Origin: Bacteroidales bacterium | GTDB taxonomy: Bacteria > Bacteroidota > Bacteroidia > Bacteroidales > UBA932 | NCBI GenBank assembly: GCA_021443605.1 | Contig: JABUTQ010000432.1 | Span: 1 to 6,028 of the forward strand | Length of the DNA: 6,028 nt | Direction: 5' to 3' | Part shown: positions 1-6,028 of the stretch, one piece after another | How positions within the stretch are numbered: position 1 is the stretch's first letter | Layout: every line of letters starts with the position of its first letter | Position numbers and translations under genes: made by a program | The notes under the pieces: model-generated | The model's input: the letters and a program-made list of their open reading frames with translations, nothing else | Told to the model about the DNA's origin: nothing | The model's database searches: none

Positions 1-1892
1 ACCGGAGTGACCTTCCCGTTTCTGTCGGGGAAAGTCCAATGGGGCACAATATGAAGCGTATGCTCTTCTGTGTTCCAAACGCTTCTGTATAGCCAAAAGC
101 GGTCTTTCGGAAGGCTTGCCAAGTCAAATATTCCAAATACGGAACTGTGTGATGGCCAGGCATCGGTGTCATAAGGAGTAGGTTCGCCGAGATAGTCGAA
201 GCCTGTCCAAACGAATTGCCCAATCATCCACTCCCTGTCATCGTCCATAACGAAATCGATATCGGGGGTATTTGACCATGTGGCATTTTCATTGTCGTAG
301 CTATTACACTGATTGTCTTCGTGATAGACCATCACCTTTCCGCGAAATGGCACCGGCCAGTAATAGATTCCGCGTGACGAGAAAGTCGAAGCGGTTTCAG
401 ACCCGAGCACAAGTTTCTGAGGCAGAACCTGATATGCCTTGTCGTAATATTGTGGCTTGTAATTGAATCCGGGGATGTCGAGCGCAGCGGCGAATCCATT
501 GTCAAGGACTGCCCCTATCTGATCCATACCGCAAGTGACGGGTCGTGTGGGATCGAGCTCATGAACAAGATTCTGGAGCATCATCAGTTCGGAAATGCCG
601 TCAGGCCCCCATTGAGACGGGACTTCGTTGCCTATCGACCACATCACCACAGAAGGATTGTTGCGATATTGTTTCACCATATTCGTGATGTCGCGCTCTG
701 CCCATTCGTCGAATACCTTGCCGTATCCGTTTTCAGATTTGGGGCGGAATCCCCAGTCATCAAAAGGCTCGACCATCAGCATCATTCCCATCTCATCGCA
801 GATTCTTACAAGCTCCGGGGCAGGCATATTGTGGGATGTGCGTATTGCATTTGCTCCCATATCTTTCAGTAGTTCAACCTGATGCCTGAGTGCTGCCTCG
901 TTGATTGCGGCACCGAGCGGGCCGAGGTCGTGGTGGTTGCACACCCCTTTGAACTTTGTGTATTTTCCATTGAGGAAGAATCCCTTTTCGGGGATATATT
1001 CCAACTTTCTGATACCGAAACGGGTTTCGTAACAGTCGACTTCGCGACCTTCTTTGAGAAGTTTTGTGACAGCTTTGTAAAGTGCAGGATTCTCAACAGA
1101 CCAAAGTACCGGGGCATTGACTAAAAAACTCTGCACAAAAGGCTGACCGTGAGCTATATAATCGACAGAATTATTGGCTGCGACCTTTCCGTCGGGAGCG
1201 ATTATATCAGTGGATACGGTAATCTTCTCCCCTTTCTCCACACCTGCGATTTCAAGTTTAAGGTTTACGGAAGCATATTCCTTGGAAATTATGGGAGTGG
1301 TGACGTATGTTCCCCAGACAGGGATATTAACCTTGTCTGTCACAACGAGATGGACATTTCTGTAAAGACCTGCGCCTGCATACCAGCGAGACTGCTTGTC
1401 ATAGTTTTCGAGAGAAACTTCAAGGTCGTTCTCCCCTTCGCGCACGACTTCGTCTATATTTACATAGAAGGAGTTGTATCCGTATGGCCAGAACATCAAC
1501 TCCTTGCCGTTCACTTTTACGTGGGCATTGCTCATGGCGCCGTCAAACACCAATGAGACACTTTTGCTGTCCGGCTTGGTTACGTTGAATGTTCTCTTGT
1601 ATATTCCCTTGCCGATAAATGGCAGACCGCCCGTGCGTCCGGTTTTCCAAGTCTGTGCCGTTTCCCCGTTTTGGGTGACTGCGACGCATTGAAGGTCATA
1701 ATCTCTGCTGAAAGGGCCGTAGATTGCCCAATCGTGAGGAATCCGAACTGACTTCCATTCACGGGCATCGGTGTCCGCGCGGGAGAACATCCAGCCATCT
1801 TTGAGCAGAATATCGCTGCGTTGCGCATTCACACTTGTGGGAAGTATCGCGCAGGCTATTATTATGAGAATAAAAGATTTCGTGATTTTCAT
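1..1892 (-). CDS. Secreted glycoside hydrolase family 2 (beta-galactosidase type), C-terminus cut by window edge
   Basis: This reads without a stop from the ATG at 1892 to base 1, giving 630 visible residues. Residues 1-23 look like a signal peptide (KITK, then a hydrophobic run, cleavage likely after VNA), so the enzyme should be exported. An N-terminal jelly-roll sugar-binding domain (about 28-185) is followed by an Ig-like domain (about 190-295) and a TIM barrel (from about 300). GH2 hallmarks are NAIRTSHN (348-355), the acid/base Glu423 in MWSIGNEVP, the nucleophile Glu499 in LGSETAS, and WTGFDYLGEPTPY (562-574), which is typical of Bacteroidota GH2 beta-galactosidase-like enzymes. Family members hydrolyse terminal beta-linked sugars, usually galactose, from glycans in the periplasm or at the surface. 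The exact substrate cannot be read from sequence. C-terminal accessory domains expected in this group lie outside the window. An in-frame ATG two codons upstream (1898) is an alternative start. IIAC at 11-14 is a weak lipobox alternative, but the hydrophobic residues after the Cys favour signal peptidase I. A promoter lies just upstream. Confidence 0.95.
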   Translation of the reverse strand, partial: MKITKSFILIIIACAILPTSVNAQRSDILLKDGWMFSRADTDAREWKSVRIPHDWAIYGPFSRDYDLQCVAVTQNGETAQTWKTGRTGGLPFIGKGIYKRTFNVTKPDSKSVSLVFDGAMSNAHVKVNGKELMFWPYGYNSFYVNIDEVVREGENDLEVSLENYDKQSRWYAGAGLYRNVHLVVTDKVNIPVWGTYVTTPIISKEYASVNLKLEIAGVEKGEKITVSTDIIAPDGKVAANNSVDYIAHGQPFVQSFLVNAPVLWSVENPALYKAVTKLLKEGREVDCYETRFGIRKLEYIPEKGFFLNGKYTKFKGVCNHHDLGPLGAAINEAALRHQVELLKDMGANAIRTSHNMPAPELVRICDEMGMMLMVEPFDDWGFRPKSENGYGKVFDEWAERDITNMVKQYRNNPSVVMWSIGNEVPSQWGPDGISELMMLQNLVHELDPTRPVTCGMDQIGAVLDNGFAAALDIPGFNYKPQYYDKAYQVLPQKLVLGSETASTFSSRGIYYWPVPFRGKVMVYHEDNQCNSYDNENATWSNTPDIDFVMDDDREWMIGQFVWTGFDYLGEPTPYDTDAWPSHSSVFGIFDLASLPKDRFWLYRSVWNTEEHTLHIVPHWTFPDRNGKVTP

Positions 1893-1920
1893 AATCATGT
1901 ATTTCCGGTTTAATAACCTT

Positions 1921-1952
1921 CAAATTTAAATAAAAAAGGCCATAACCACAAA
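1921..1952 (-). promoter_or_regulatory. Bacteroidota-type promoter for the GH2 gene
   Basis: On the minus strand a -33 box TTTG (1952-1949) is followed after exactly 20 bases by a -7 box TAAATTTG (1928-1921). This is a full match to the known Bacteroidota consensus TTTG-N19-21-TAnnTTTG. Transcription would start a few bases below 1921, leaving a leader of roughly 20-25 nt before the ATG at 1892. The -33 box is in the loop of the terminator that ends the upstream operon. The GH2 gene therefore appears to have its own promoter. The match is by eye; no start-site data were available. Confidence 0.7.
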
Positions 1953-1962
1953 GGCTACGGCC
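1931..1962 (-). terminator. Intrinsic terminator of the rny-DUF3467 transcript
   Basis: In the minus-strand RNA, GGCCGTAGCC (1962-1953) pairs along its full 10 bases with GGTTATGGCC (1947-1938), using two G-U wobbles, around the loop TTTGT. Six T residues follow (1937-1932). It starts 25 bases after the DUF3467 stop codon. On the opposite strand both G-U pairs become A-C mismatches and no T-tract follows the stem directly, so the element works in one direction only. That agrees with all genes here being on the minus strand. Confidence 0.85.
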
Positions 1963-1986
1963 AAATTTATCGTTTTATACGCTATG

Positions 1987-2292
1987 CTATGCCTCTCCCG
2001 AGAACCCCATCGGGGAAATCGGAGGGACAGGTGTACCATTGTCAATCTTTATTGTTCCAAACTCACTTTCATATTTAGAGACATTGTCTGAAAGGGCGCG
2101 AAGAAGCCTCTTGGCGTGTTCAGGAGCCAAAACCACACGGCTTACTACCGTCGGTTTCGGAATACCCGGCATCATCTGAATGAAATCGAGAATAAACTCG
2201 CTGTGTGAATGGGTGATGAGAGCCAGATTGGAATATTTTCCCTGAGCTATGTCGGCGGTAAGGTCAATGCTAAGTTCTTTTTTATCTTCCAT
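1987..2292 (-). CDS. DUF3467 family protein
   Basis: This is a small soluble protein of 101 residues with no signal peptide or membrane segment. It matches the DUF3467 family seen in Bacteroidota and other bacteria. The recognisable core is LALITHSHSEFILDF, MMPGIPKPTVVSRVVL and PEHAKRLLRALSDNVSKYE, with a Pro/Gly-rich tail (TPVPPISPMGF). The molecular function of the family is unknown to me. I chose the ATG at 2292. The frame stays open up to a TTG at 2304, directly after the rny stop, but a TTG start is less likely and the residues before Met add no family similarity. It follows rny by 12 bases and is closed by the terminator at 1962-1931, so it is almost certainly co-transcribed with rny. 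A functional link to RNase Y is inference from position only. Confidence 0.88.
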   Translation of the reverse strand: MEDKKELSIDLTADIAQGKYSNLALITHSHSEFILDFIQMMPGIPKPTVVSRVVLAPEHAKRLLRALSDNVSKYESEFGTIKIDNGTPVPPISPMGFSGEA

Positions 2293-2304
2293 ATTGATAT
2301 TCAA

Positions 2305-3867
2305 TTATTTAGCAAAAGCTACAGATCTTGTTTCACGGATAACGGTAATCTTCACCTGACCCGGATAAACCATTTCATCCTGAATCTTCTTTGCGATGTC
2401 GGCTGAAAGTGATTCGCAAGTCTTGTCATCCACCTGGTCTGCACCGACAATCACGCGGAGCTCGCGACCGGCCTGGATTGCGTATGTCTTAGTGACACCC
2501 GGATAAGAGAGGGCAATATTCTCCATATCCTTGAGTCTCTTGATGTAGCTTTCGATAACCTCGCGACGGGCTCCCGGACGGGCACCTGAAATGGCATCGG
2601 CAACGAGTACCAGCGGAGCGATGAGTGAGTTCATCTCCACCTCTTCGTGGTGAGAACCAATCGCATTGCAAACCTCAGGTTTCTCCTTGTACTTTTCGGC
2701 GAGTTTCATACCGAGAATTGCGTGTGGCAATTCTGGATCTTCATCCGATACCTTTCCGATATCGTGGAGAAGACCTGCACGCTTGGCAACTTTCACGTTC
2801 AGACCAAGTTCCGCAGCCATCGTGGCGCAGATGTTTGCAACTTCGCGTGAGTGTTGGAGCAGGTTCTGCCCGTAGGAAGAGCGGTATTTCATACGGCCGA
2901 TAAGTTTGACAAGCTCTACATTGAGACCGTGGATTCCAAGGTCGATGCAAGTACGCTTACCGATTTCCATAATCTCATCATCAAGCTGCTTGCTCACCTT
3001 TGCAACTACCTCCTCAATGCGTGCCGGATGGATACGACCGTCTGTAACAAGCTGATGCAGAGCAAGTCGTGCAACTTCACGGCGAATAGGGTCGAATGCC
3101 GAAAGGAGGATTGCCTCCGGAGTGTCATCTACAACTATTTCAACACCGGTTGCTGCTTCGAGCGCCCTGATGTTTCGCCCTTCACGGCCGATGATGCGCC
3201 CTTTGAGCTCATCGTTCTCGATATTGAACACCGTTACGGCATTTTCTATGGCAGTTTCGGGTGCTGTCCTTTGGATTGTGTTGATGACGATTCTCTTGGC
3301 CTCTTTGCTGGCATTGAGACGCGCTTCATCCATAACGTCGTTGATGTATGACATAGCTTCTGACCTCGCCTCTGCTTTCATCGTCTCAACGAGCTGGTTC
3401 TTGGCCTCTTGAGCTGTCATTCCGGCGATTTCCTGAAGCTTGACGATTTGCTCGTCACGCAACTTTTCAAACTCCTCTGCCTTCTTGTTGACAATCTCGA
3501 GCTGGCTCTTGAGGTTCTCTTTAATCTTGTCGTTTTCTTTTTGTTTGCGGCCGAGTTCCGAGCTCTGCTGGTTCAAAACGAATTCACGCTCTTTGAGTTT
3601 CGTTTCGAGCTGCTGCATCTGGCTGTTCTTTTCGTTGATGAAAGCCTCGTGCTCACTCTTGAGCTGCAGGAATTTTTCCTTAGCCTGGAAAATTTTGTCT
3701 TTCTTGATGTTCTCGCCTTCGGCTTCGGCCTTTTTTATGATGTCATCGGCCTTTTCCTTGAGCGCCTCCACATTTTTCTTGAAAATGGTGTTCTTTATTG
3801 CTACGTAAACGCCGATTCCGGCTGCGGCTGAAACTACGGCAATTATAATACCTATTATTGGATTCAT
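2305..3867 (-). CDS. rny: Ribonuclease Y
   Basis: This is a full-length RNase Y of 520 residues, the usual family size. The enzyme is a membrane-anchored endoribonuclease that starts mRNA decay and processing. Domains in order: a single N-terminal TM helix (about 3-24); a long charged, Lys/Glu-rich coiled coil (about 30-195); a KH RNA-binding domain (about 210-275) with the GxxG loop GREG at 227-230 in GRIIGREGRNIR; and an HD phosphohydrolase domain (about 335-430). The metal ligands are visible: His339 (LLQHSREV), His368-Asp369 (LLHDIGK), His406/His407 (GSHHEEV) and Asp424 (VADAISGARPGARRE). A conserved C-terminal region (about 435-515) ends the protein. The ATG gives a correct membrane anchor directly, so the start is well supported. 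No Shine-Dalgarno is visible, as is normal in Bacteroidota. It lies downstream of zapA and a structured non-coding stretch, and 12 bases upstream of the DUF3467 gene. Nothing looks degraded. Confidence 0.98.
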   Translation of the reverse strand: MNPIIGIIIAVVSAAAGIGVYVAIKNTIFKKNVEALKEKADDIIKKAEAEGENIKKDKIFQAKEKFLQLKSEHEAFINEKNSQMQQLETKLKEREFVLNQQSSELGRKQKENDKIKENLKSQLEIVNKKAEEFEKLRDEQIVKLQEIAGMTAQEAKNQLVETMKAEARSEAMSYINDVMDEARLNASKEAKRIVINTIQRTAPETAIENAVTVFNIENDELKGRIIGREGRNIRALEAATGVEIVVDDTPEAILLSAFDPIRREVARLALHQLVTDGRIHPARIEEVVAKVSKQLDDEIMEIGKRTCIDLGIHGLNVELVKLIGRMKYRSSYGQNLLQHSREVANICATMAAELGLNVKVAKRAGLLHDIGKVSDEDPELPHAILGMKLAEKYKEKPEVCNAIGSHHEEVEMNSLIAPLVLVADAISGARPGARREVIESYIKRLKDMENIALSYPGVTKTYAIQAGRELRVIVGADQVDDKTCESLSADIAKKIQDEMVYPGQVKITVIRETRSVAFAK

Positions 3868-3892
3868 TTATTATGATAATTTGGTTGGTTAA

Positions 3893-3919
3893 GTATCTTG
3901 TTAATTATGAGAAAGATAC
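3893..3919. repeat. Inverted repeat in the rny leader
   Basis: The 7-base arms GTATCTT (3893-3899) and AAGATAC (3913-3919) are perfectly complementary and flank 13 A/T-rich bases, 26 bases upstream of the rny start codon. It could be a weak 5'-UTR hairpin or an operator. The minus-strand octamer TATCTTTC (3918-3911), one base off the -7 consensus, overlaps one arm, but no TTTG box lies 19-21 bases upstream of it. A role in rny control is speculative. Confidence 0.3.
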
Positions 3920-3931
3920 CTTGCGATTGAT

Positions 3932-3948
3932 AAAAAAGAGCCGTTAGT
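3932..3948 (-). terminator. Possible 3' end of the candidate 6S RNA
   Basis: ACTAACGGCTC is followed directly by TTTTTT. The T-tract looks like an intrinsic terminator, but the pairing partner is either the distant 5' arm (4124-4114) or a weaker 5-bp match, AGCCG (3993-3989), that would enclose the 8-bp hairpin. Neither is a classic compact terminator stem, so termination may be partial, or the end may arise by processing. Read-through would carry transcription into rny, for which no strong separate promoter is visible. Confidence 0.4.
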
Positions 3949-4124
3949 GCATAAGACCGAAAATCTTAAATAAATAAGATTTGAGCTCCGGCTGATATGT
4001 GCCGCAAACGTCCTCCGTCCGATATATCGAATCCCCGTGAGGGTAAAATAGGCCTGTTTTTAGCTGCCGAGTTGGCTCGGTGTGTTTTTAACGTTGATTT
4101 TGGCAAAGGCAAAACTAACGGCTC
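3932..4124 (-). ncRNA. ssrS: Candidate 6S RNA between zapA and rny
   Basis: The 247-base gap between zapA and rny has no credible ORF but is rich in structure. GAGCCGTTAGT (4124-4114) is perfectly complementary over 11 bases to ACTAACGGCTC (3948-3938), which runs into six T residues (3937-3932). Together they define an RNA of about 187-193 nt closed by its own ends, close to the size of known 6S RNAs. Inside, the 5' half holds a 5-bp hairpin with loop CCAA (4080-4067). The 3' half holds an 8-bp perfect hairpin (3982-3961, loop TTTATT). A GC-rich apical region lies around 4053-4000. A closing stem, an A/T-rich open central region with a 3'-side hairpin, and an apical stem are what 6S RNA shows; it binds RNA polymerase holoenzyme and mimics an open promoter. 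Known Proteobacterial ssrS genes directly follow zapA, as here. The family call rests on size, shape and synteny, not on primary-sequence identity. The exact ends are uncertain, and the 5' arm overlaps the last 10 bases of zapA. Alternatives are a cis-acting leader of rny or a different small RNA. Confidence 0.6.
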
Positions 4125-4420
4125 GAAATATATTCTCCCAATTGTTTGTCAATATTTTCCAGCTCTTTGACGATTTTGTCGGCTGAATTGTCCCGCTCGT
4201 TTTCCAACAACTTCATCTTTTCTTGCAGGAGACATAAATACAGCAATTCCGTCAATGTCTTGTCAGGGAATCGGTTGGTATAGTCTTCAATCTTGCCATT
4301 GAGAATCTTCGCCGCCTCTCTCAACACAGGCTCAGTGGCAGGTTCTATTTCAAAGGGAATCGGCGCACTCAAGCCATACAACGTTATATTAACTCTCTGT
4401 GTGTCTCGTTTTTCTTCCAT
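4115..4420 (-). CDS. zapA: Cell division protein ZapA
   Basis: The 101-residue protein fits the ZapA family in length and layout. An N-terminal globular head (about 8-50; VNITLYGLSAPIPFEIEP, then LREAAKILNGKIEDY) is followed by an alpha-helical coiled-coil tail (about 55-98; TELLYLCLLQEKMKLLENE). ZapA is a cytoplasmic protein that binds FtsZ filaments and bundles them at the division ring. The ATG immediately follows the TAA of the upstream coiled-coil gene with no spacer, so the two are surely co-transcribed and probably translationally coupled. The stop codon TAG lies inside the 5' arm of the long-range stem of the downstream candidate RNA. In Bacteroidota zapA is usually annotated from this weakly conserved head; here the neighbouring coiled-coil gene and the downstream rny support the call. 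Confidence 0.88.
   Translation of the reverse strand: MEEKRDTQRVNITLYGLSAPIPFEIEPATEPVLREAAKILNGKIEDYTNRFPDKTLTELLYLCLLQEKMKLLENERDNSADKIVKELENIDKQLGEYISSR
4125..4132 (-). promoter_or_regulatory. Weak -7-like element before the candidate 6S RNA
   Basis: TATATTTC on the minus strand, inside the last codons of zapA, matches TAnnTTTG at all but the final base and ends one base before the RNA's 5' arm. No TTTG is found 19-21 bases upstream, so this is only a suggestion that the RNA could start from its own promoter rather than by processing of the zapA transcript. Confidence 0.2.
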
Positions 4421-4705
4421 TTATCCATTCAATAAAGCTATGCACTTGTCTATCTCCCTTATCAACTCCGAGACCCTCTTTTTCGCAAGTTCGCCACTCT
4501 CCCCTTCCCTGAATGCTTCAATCAATTGCAGGGTTTCAATCTGTTTCTCTAATTCGCTAATTTTATTTGTGTTAAGTGTTAATTGTTCTTCATATTCCAC
4601 TACGAGATTGCCAAGCCTTACTCTCTCCCTTTCAGAAGATTCATAGAGGGCAATGAGTTGGCATATCTTACCATTCAGCCTCTCTATAATCGCCTGACTT
4701 TCCAT
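4421..4705 (-). CDS. Small coiled-coil protein encoded upstream of ZapA
   Basis: The 94-residue protein is almost wholly predicted helix with heptad-like spacing. It has a coiled coil at about 18-65 (LYESSERERVRLGNLVVEY, then ISELEKQIETLQL) and a second helix near the C-terminus (KRVSELIREIDKCIALLNG). It has no signal peptide, membrane segment or catalytic motif, so it should be a cytoplasmic structural or adaptor protein. The family is not one I can name with confidence. Its stop abuts the zapA start, which suggests co-translation and perhaps direct binding. By analogy with ZapB, a small coiled-coil partner of ZapA in E. coli, a division-site role is a reasonable inference, but no sequence homology to ZapB is claimed. 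The ATG at 4705 is preceded by a promoter-like -7 box and only a short leader. Confidence 0.85.
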   Translation of the reverse strand: MESQAIIERLNGKICQLIALYESSERERVRLGNLVVEYEEQLTLNTNKISELEKQIETLQLIEAFREGESGELAKKRVSELIREIDKCIALLNG

Positions 4706-4718
4706 AGTTTTGATTGCG

Positions 4719-4726
4719 CAAAGTTA
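4719..4726 (-). promoter_or_regulatory. -7-like element for the coiled-coil-zapA operon
   Basis: TAACTTTG (4726-4719) matches the Bacteroidota -7 consensus TAnnTTTG fully and is followed by CG, close to the TTTGC form often seen in this phylum. It lies 13 bases before the ATG at 4705, implying a very short leader. At the expected -33 position only TTGG (21-base spacing) is present instead of TTTG, so strength is uncertain. The rest of the site would overlap the end of the upstream nucleotidase gene. Confidence 0.5.
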
Positions 4727-4732
4727 TAAAAA

Positions 4733-6028
4733 TTATTCAACAAAGCACCAATTAGTATTCACAACCGGTGTAACTTCTTTTTGTTCAGTAAGATATTCGT
4801 ACATCATATCTCTGATGTCGCGGTATTTTCCAACGATTACCGAGCCGTCGGCAGGGTTTATCCCCGCACCATCTTTGAGCAGATCACCTCCACCCATCGC
4901 GCGATATGAAGTCATAGCAACGATATACTCCCTGTTCAAGTCAAAAGGGGAACCATCTTCCATAGATGCTATCTCTACCCTGCTGCCCTGCGGTTTGCTC
5001 TTATAAACCTTGTAGATAATCCCTCTTGCCGAATCGAAGTTGAACGAAGGACCAATGTTGTTTATCCAATTGTGGAAAGAAAGTTCAAGATAATCTTTCA
5101 CCTGGCGGCCGGTCATCTTTATTGTATATAACTGATTTTCATAAGGATACAATGTGAACATATCATTATATACAACTGCCCCCTTCTCCACTTTTTTCCC
5201 TCTTGTGAGAGGAGCGGCGATTGAAATGTCGGCACCGGAGCTTTTGAGCTGTATCTCGTGAACAAGATTCAGATATGTCGAAGGCCCCTCCAGCGCATCG
5301 TCAAGATTGACTGTTTCATTGAAAGTGCATACAGGCTTTGTCGTGAACGCCTTTACCTTTTCAAACTCCGTTGCCAGATGGTTGTCGTAATCCGTATCGG
5401 GGGCTATTTCAGCCATTGATACGAGCTCAGTCTTATAATCTTTTGATATACAGGCACCTTTTTCAAATGTGAGCTTCACGCGGCAGTCGGCGACGTGTCC
5501 GGCGCGGGAGCCGGCATTCATCAGAATCACCTTTCCGGCAGGATTGTCAACTTCCAGAATCTTGGGAGAGTGATCGTGTCCGCAGATTACCATATCTATT
5601 CCCTTGACGGTTTTTGCAAGGTATAGTGCGGGATTTTCGAAATCACTCTTTTCTCCTGTGCCCGTGCCACCGTGTATGGATATTATCACAAAATCCGGAG
5701 ATTCTTTTGTATTTACCTCATCAACAAGTGTTTGAGCCATATCCGCAGAAAGAATGTCAAATCCCGAATAGTGATCTGCTGAAATCCAGCTCTTGATGTT
5801 TGGATTAGTGAATCCTATCACAGCAATTTTAAGCCCGCCTTTTTTTAAGATGGTATATCGGTCGTAGTAAGAATTCTCCGTGCCGTCTATTGCGGTATTG
5901 GCCCCAAGGTAAGGCACTCCCAACTCTTTTCTTATCTTGTCATAAACAGAATGGGTAGCCTCAACATCGTGATTTCCAACCACTACGGCATCATATCCAA
6001 GGTATTTTGCGGCCTTTGAATAGATGTG
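4733..6028 (-). CDS. Metallophosphatase / 5'-nucleotidase, N-terminus cut by window edge
   Basis: The frame is open from the window edge (6028) to TAA at 4735-4733, giving 431 residues with the start outside. This is the UshA-like two-domain architecture. A calcineurin-type metallophosphatase domain shows GNHD (fragment residues 18-21), IISIHGG (His119) and CGHDH (149-153), which supply ligands of the dinuclear metal site. A 5'-nucleotidase C-terminal domain (about 233-431) includes NLVHEIQLKSSGADISIAAPL, FTLYPYENQ (291-299) and TSYRAMGGGD (373-382), the substrate-binding end. Family members release phosphate from 5'-nucleotides or 2',3'-cyclic nucleotides in the periplasm. The signal peptide and the first metal motif (DxH) should lie just beyond the edge. 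The GTG at 5983 is internal, not the start: in-frame residues HIYSKAAKYLGYDAV precede it and GNHD is already mid-domain. No terminator is evident in the 27 bases before the next gene, so some read-through into the zapA operon is possible. Confidence 0.93.
   Translation of the reverse strand, partial: HIYSKAAKYLGYDAVVVGNHDVEATHSVYDKIRKELGVPYLGANTAIDGTENSYYDRYTILKKGGLKIAVIGFTNPNIKSWISADHYSGFDILSADMAQTLVDEVNTKESPDFVIISIHGGTGTGEKSDFENPALYLAKTVKGIDMVICGHDHSPKILEVDNPAGKVILMNAGSRAGHVADCRVKLTFEKGACISKDYKTELVSMAEIAPDTDYDNHLATEFEKVKAFTTKPVCTFNETVNLDDALEGPSTYLNLVHEIQLKSSGADISIAAPLTRGKKVEKGAVVYNDMFTLYPYENQLYTIKMTGRQVKDYLELSFHNWINNIGPSFNFDSARGIIYKVYKSKPQGSRVEIASMEDGSPFDLNREYIVAMTSYRAMGGGDLLKDGAGINPADGSVIVGKYRDIRDMMYEYLTEQKEVTPVVNTNWCFVE

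Noticed and set aside
450..872. Plus-strand open frame of 140 codons
   Set aside because: It lies antisense to the GH2 catalytic domain, including the acid/base Glu region; no independent protein features.
1962..1969. Second TAAATTTG octamer upstream of the terminator
   Set aside because: No TTTG box at the right distance, and any transcript would run straight into the terminator hairpin.
2293..2304. Extension of the DUF3467 gene to a TTG start directly after the rny stop
   Set aside because: It adds only four residues, needs a rare start codon, and an ATG follows with the normal family beginning.
2851..3351. Long plus-strand open frame of 166 codons, with several others over rny and the GH2 gene
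   Set aside because: These are antisense shadows of strongly supported minus-strand genes, have no recognisable motifs, and show composition driven by the opposite strand.
4018..4038. T-arm-like TCGAATCC on the plus strand, suggesting a tRNA or tmRNA end
   Set aside because: The flanking bases do not form a T-stem and no acceptor, D or anticodon arm can be placed around it.
5981..5983. GTG as the start of the nucleotidase gene
   Set aside because: The frame is open upstream to the window edge and the residues fit the family; starting here would remove the first part of the metallophosphatase domain.

Overview
The window looks like a Bacteroidota chromosome, most likely order Bacteroidales. 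The evidence is a secreted GH2 beta-galactosidase-type enzyme, a DUF3467 protein, no clear Shine-Dalgarno sequences, and promoter-like sites of the Bacteroidota form TTTG-N19-21-TAnnTTTG. Every supported gene is on the minus strand, so transcription runs from high to low coordinates. Coding density is high and there are no signs of mobile elements, CRISPR arrays or tRNA/rRNA genes.

In transcription order: (1) 6028-4733, a metallophosphatase/5'-nucleotidase that enters the window without its N-terminus; (2) 4705-4421, a small coiled-coil protein preceded by a -7-like element, TAACTTTG; (3) 4420-4115, zapA, which abuts gene 2 with no gap; (4) a 247-base non-coding stretch (4114-3868) that can form a long-range-closed RNA of about 187-193 nt ending in six T residues. 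I propose this is a 6S RNA (ssrS) candidate, because it has the right size, overall shape and genomic position (directly after zapA, as in Proteobacteria); (5) 3867-2305, rny (RNase Y), complete with TM anchor, coiled coil, KH and HD domains; (6) 2292-1987, a DUF3467 protein 12 bases after rny; (7) an intrinsic terminator at 1962-1931; (8) 1892-1, a signal-peptide-bearing GH2 glycoside hydrolase that leaves the window before its C-terminus.

Functionally, the centre is a housekeeping cell-division and RNA-metabolism block: coiled-coil partner, ZapA, candidate 6S RNA, RNase Y, DUF3467. It is flanked by two exported or periplasmic hydrolases, one for nucleotides and one for glycans. The most rewarding points are the unannotated structured RNA whose 5' arm overlaps the end of zapA, and a GH2 promoter whose -33 box sits in the loop of the preceding terminator. 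I do not see a wholly new multi-gene system here.
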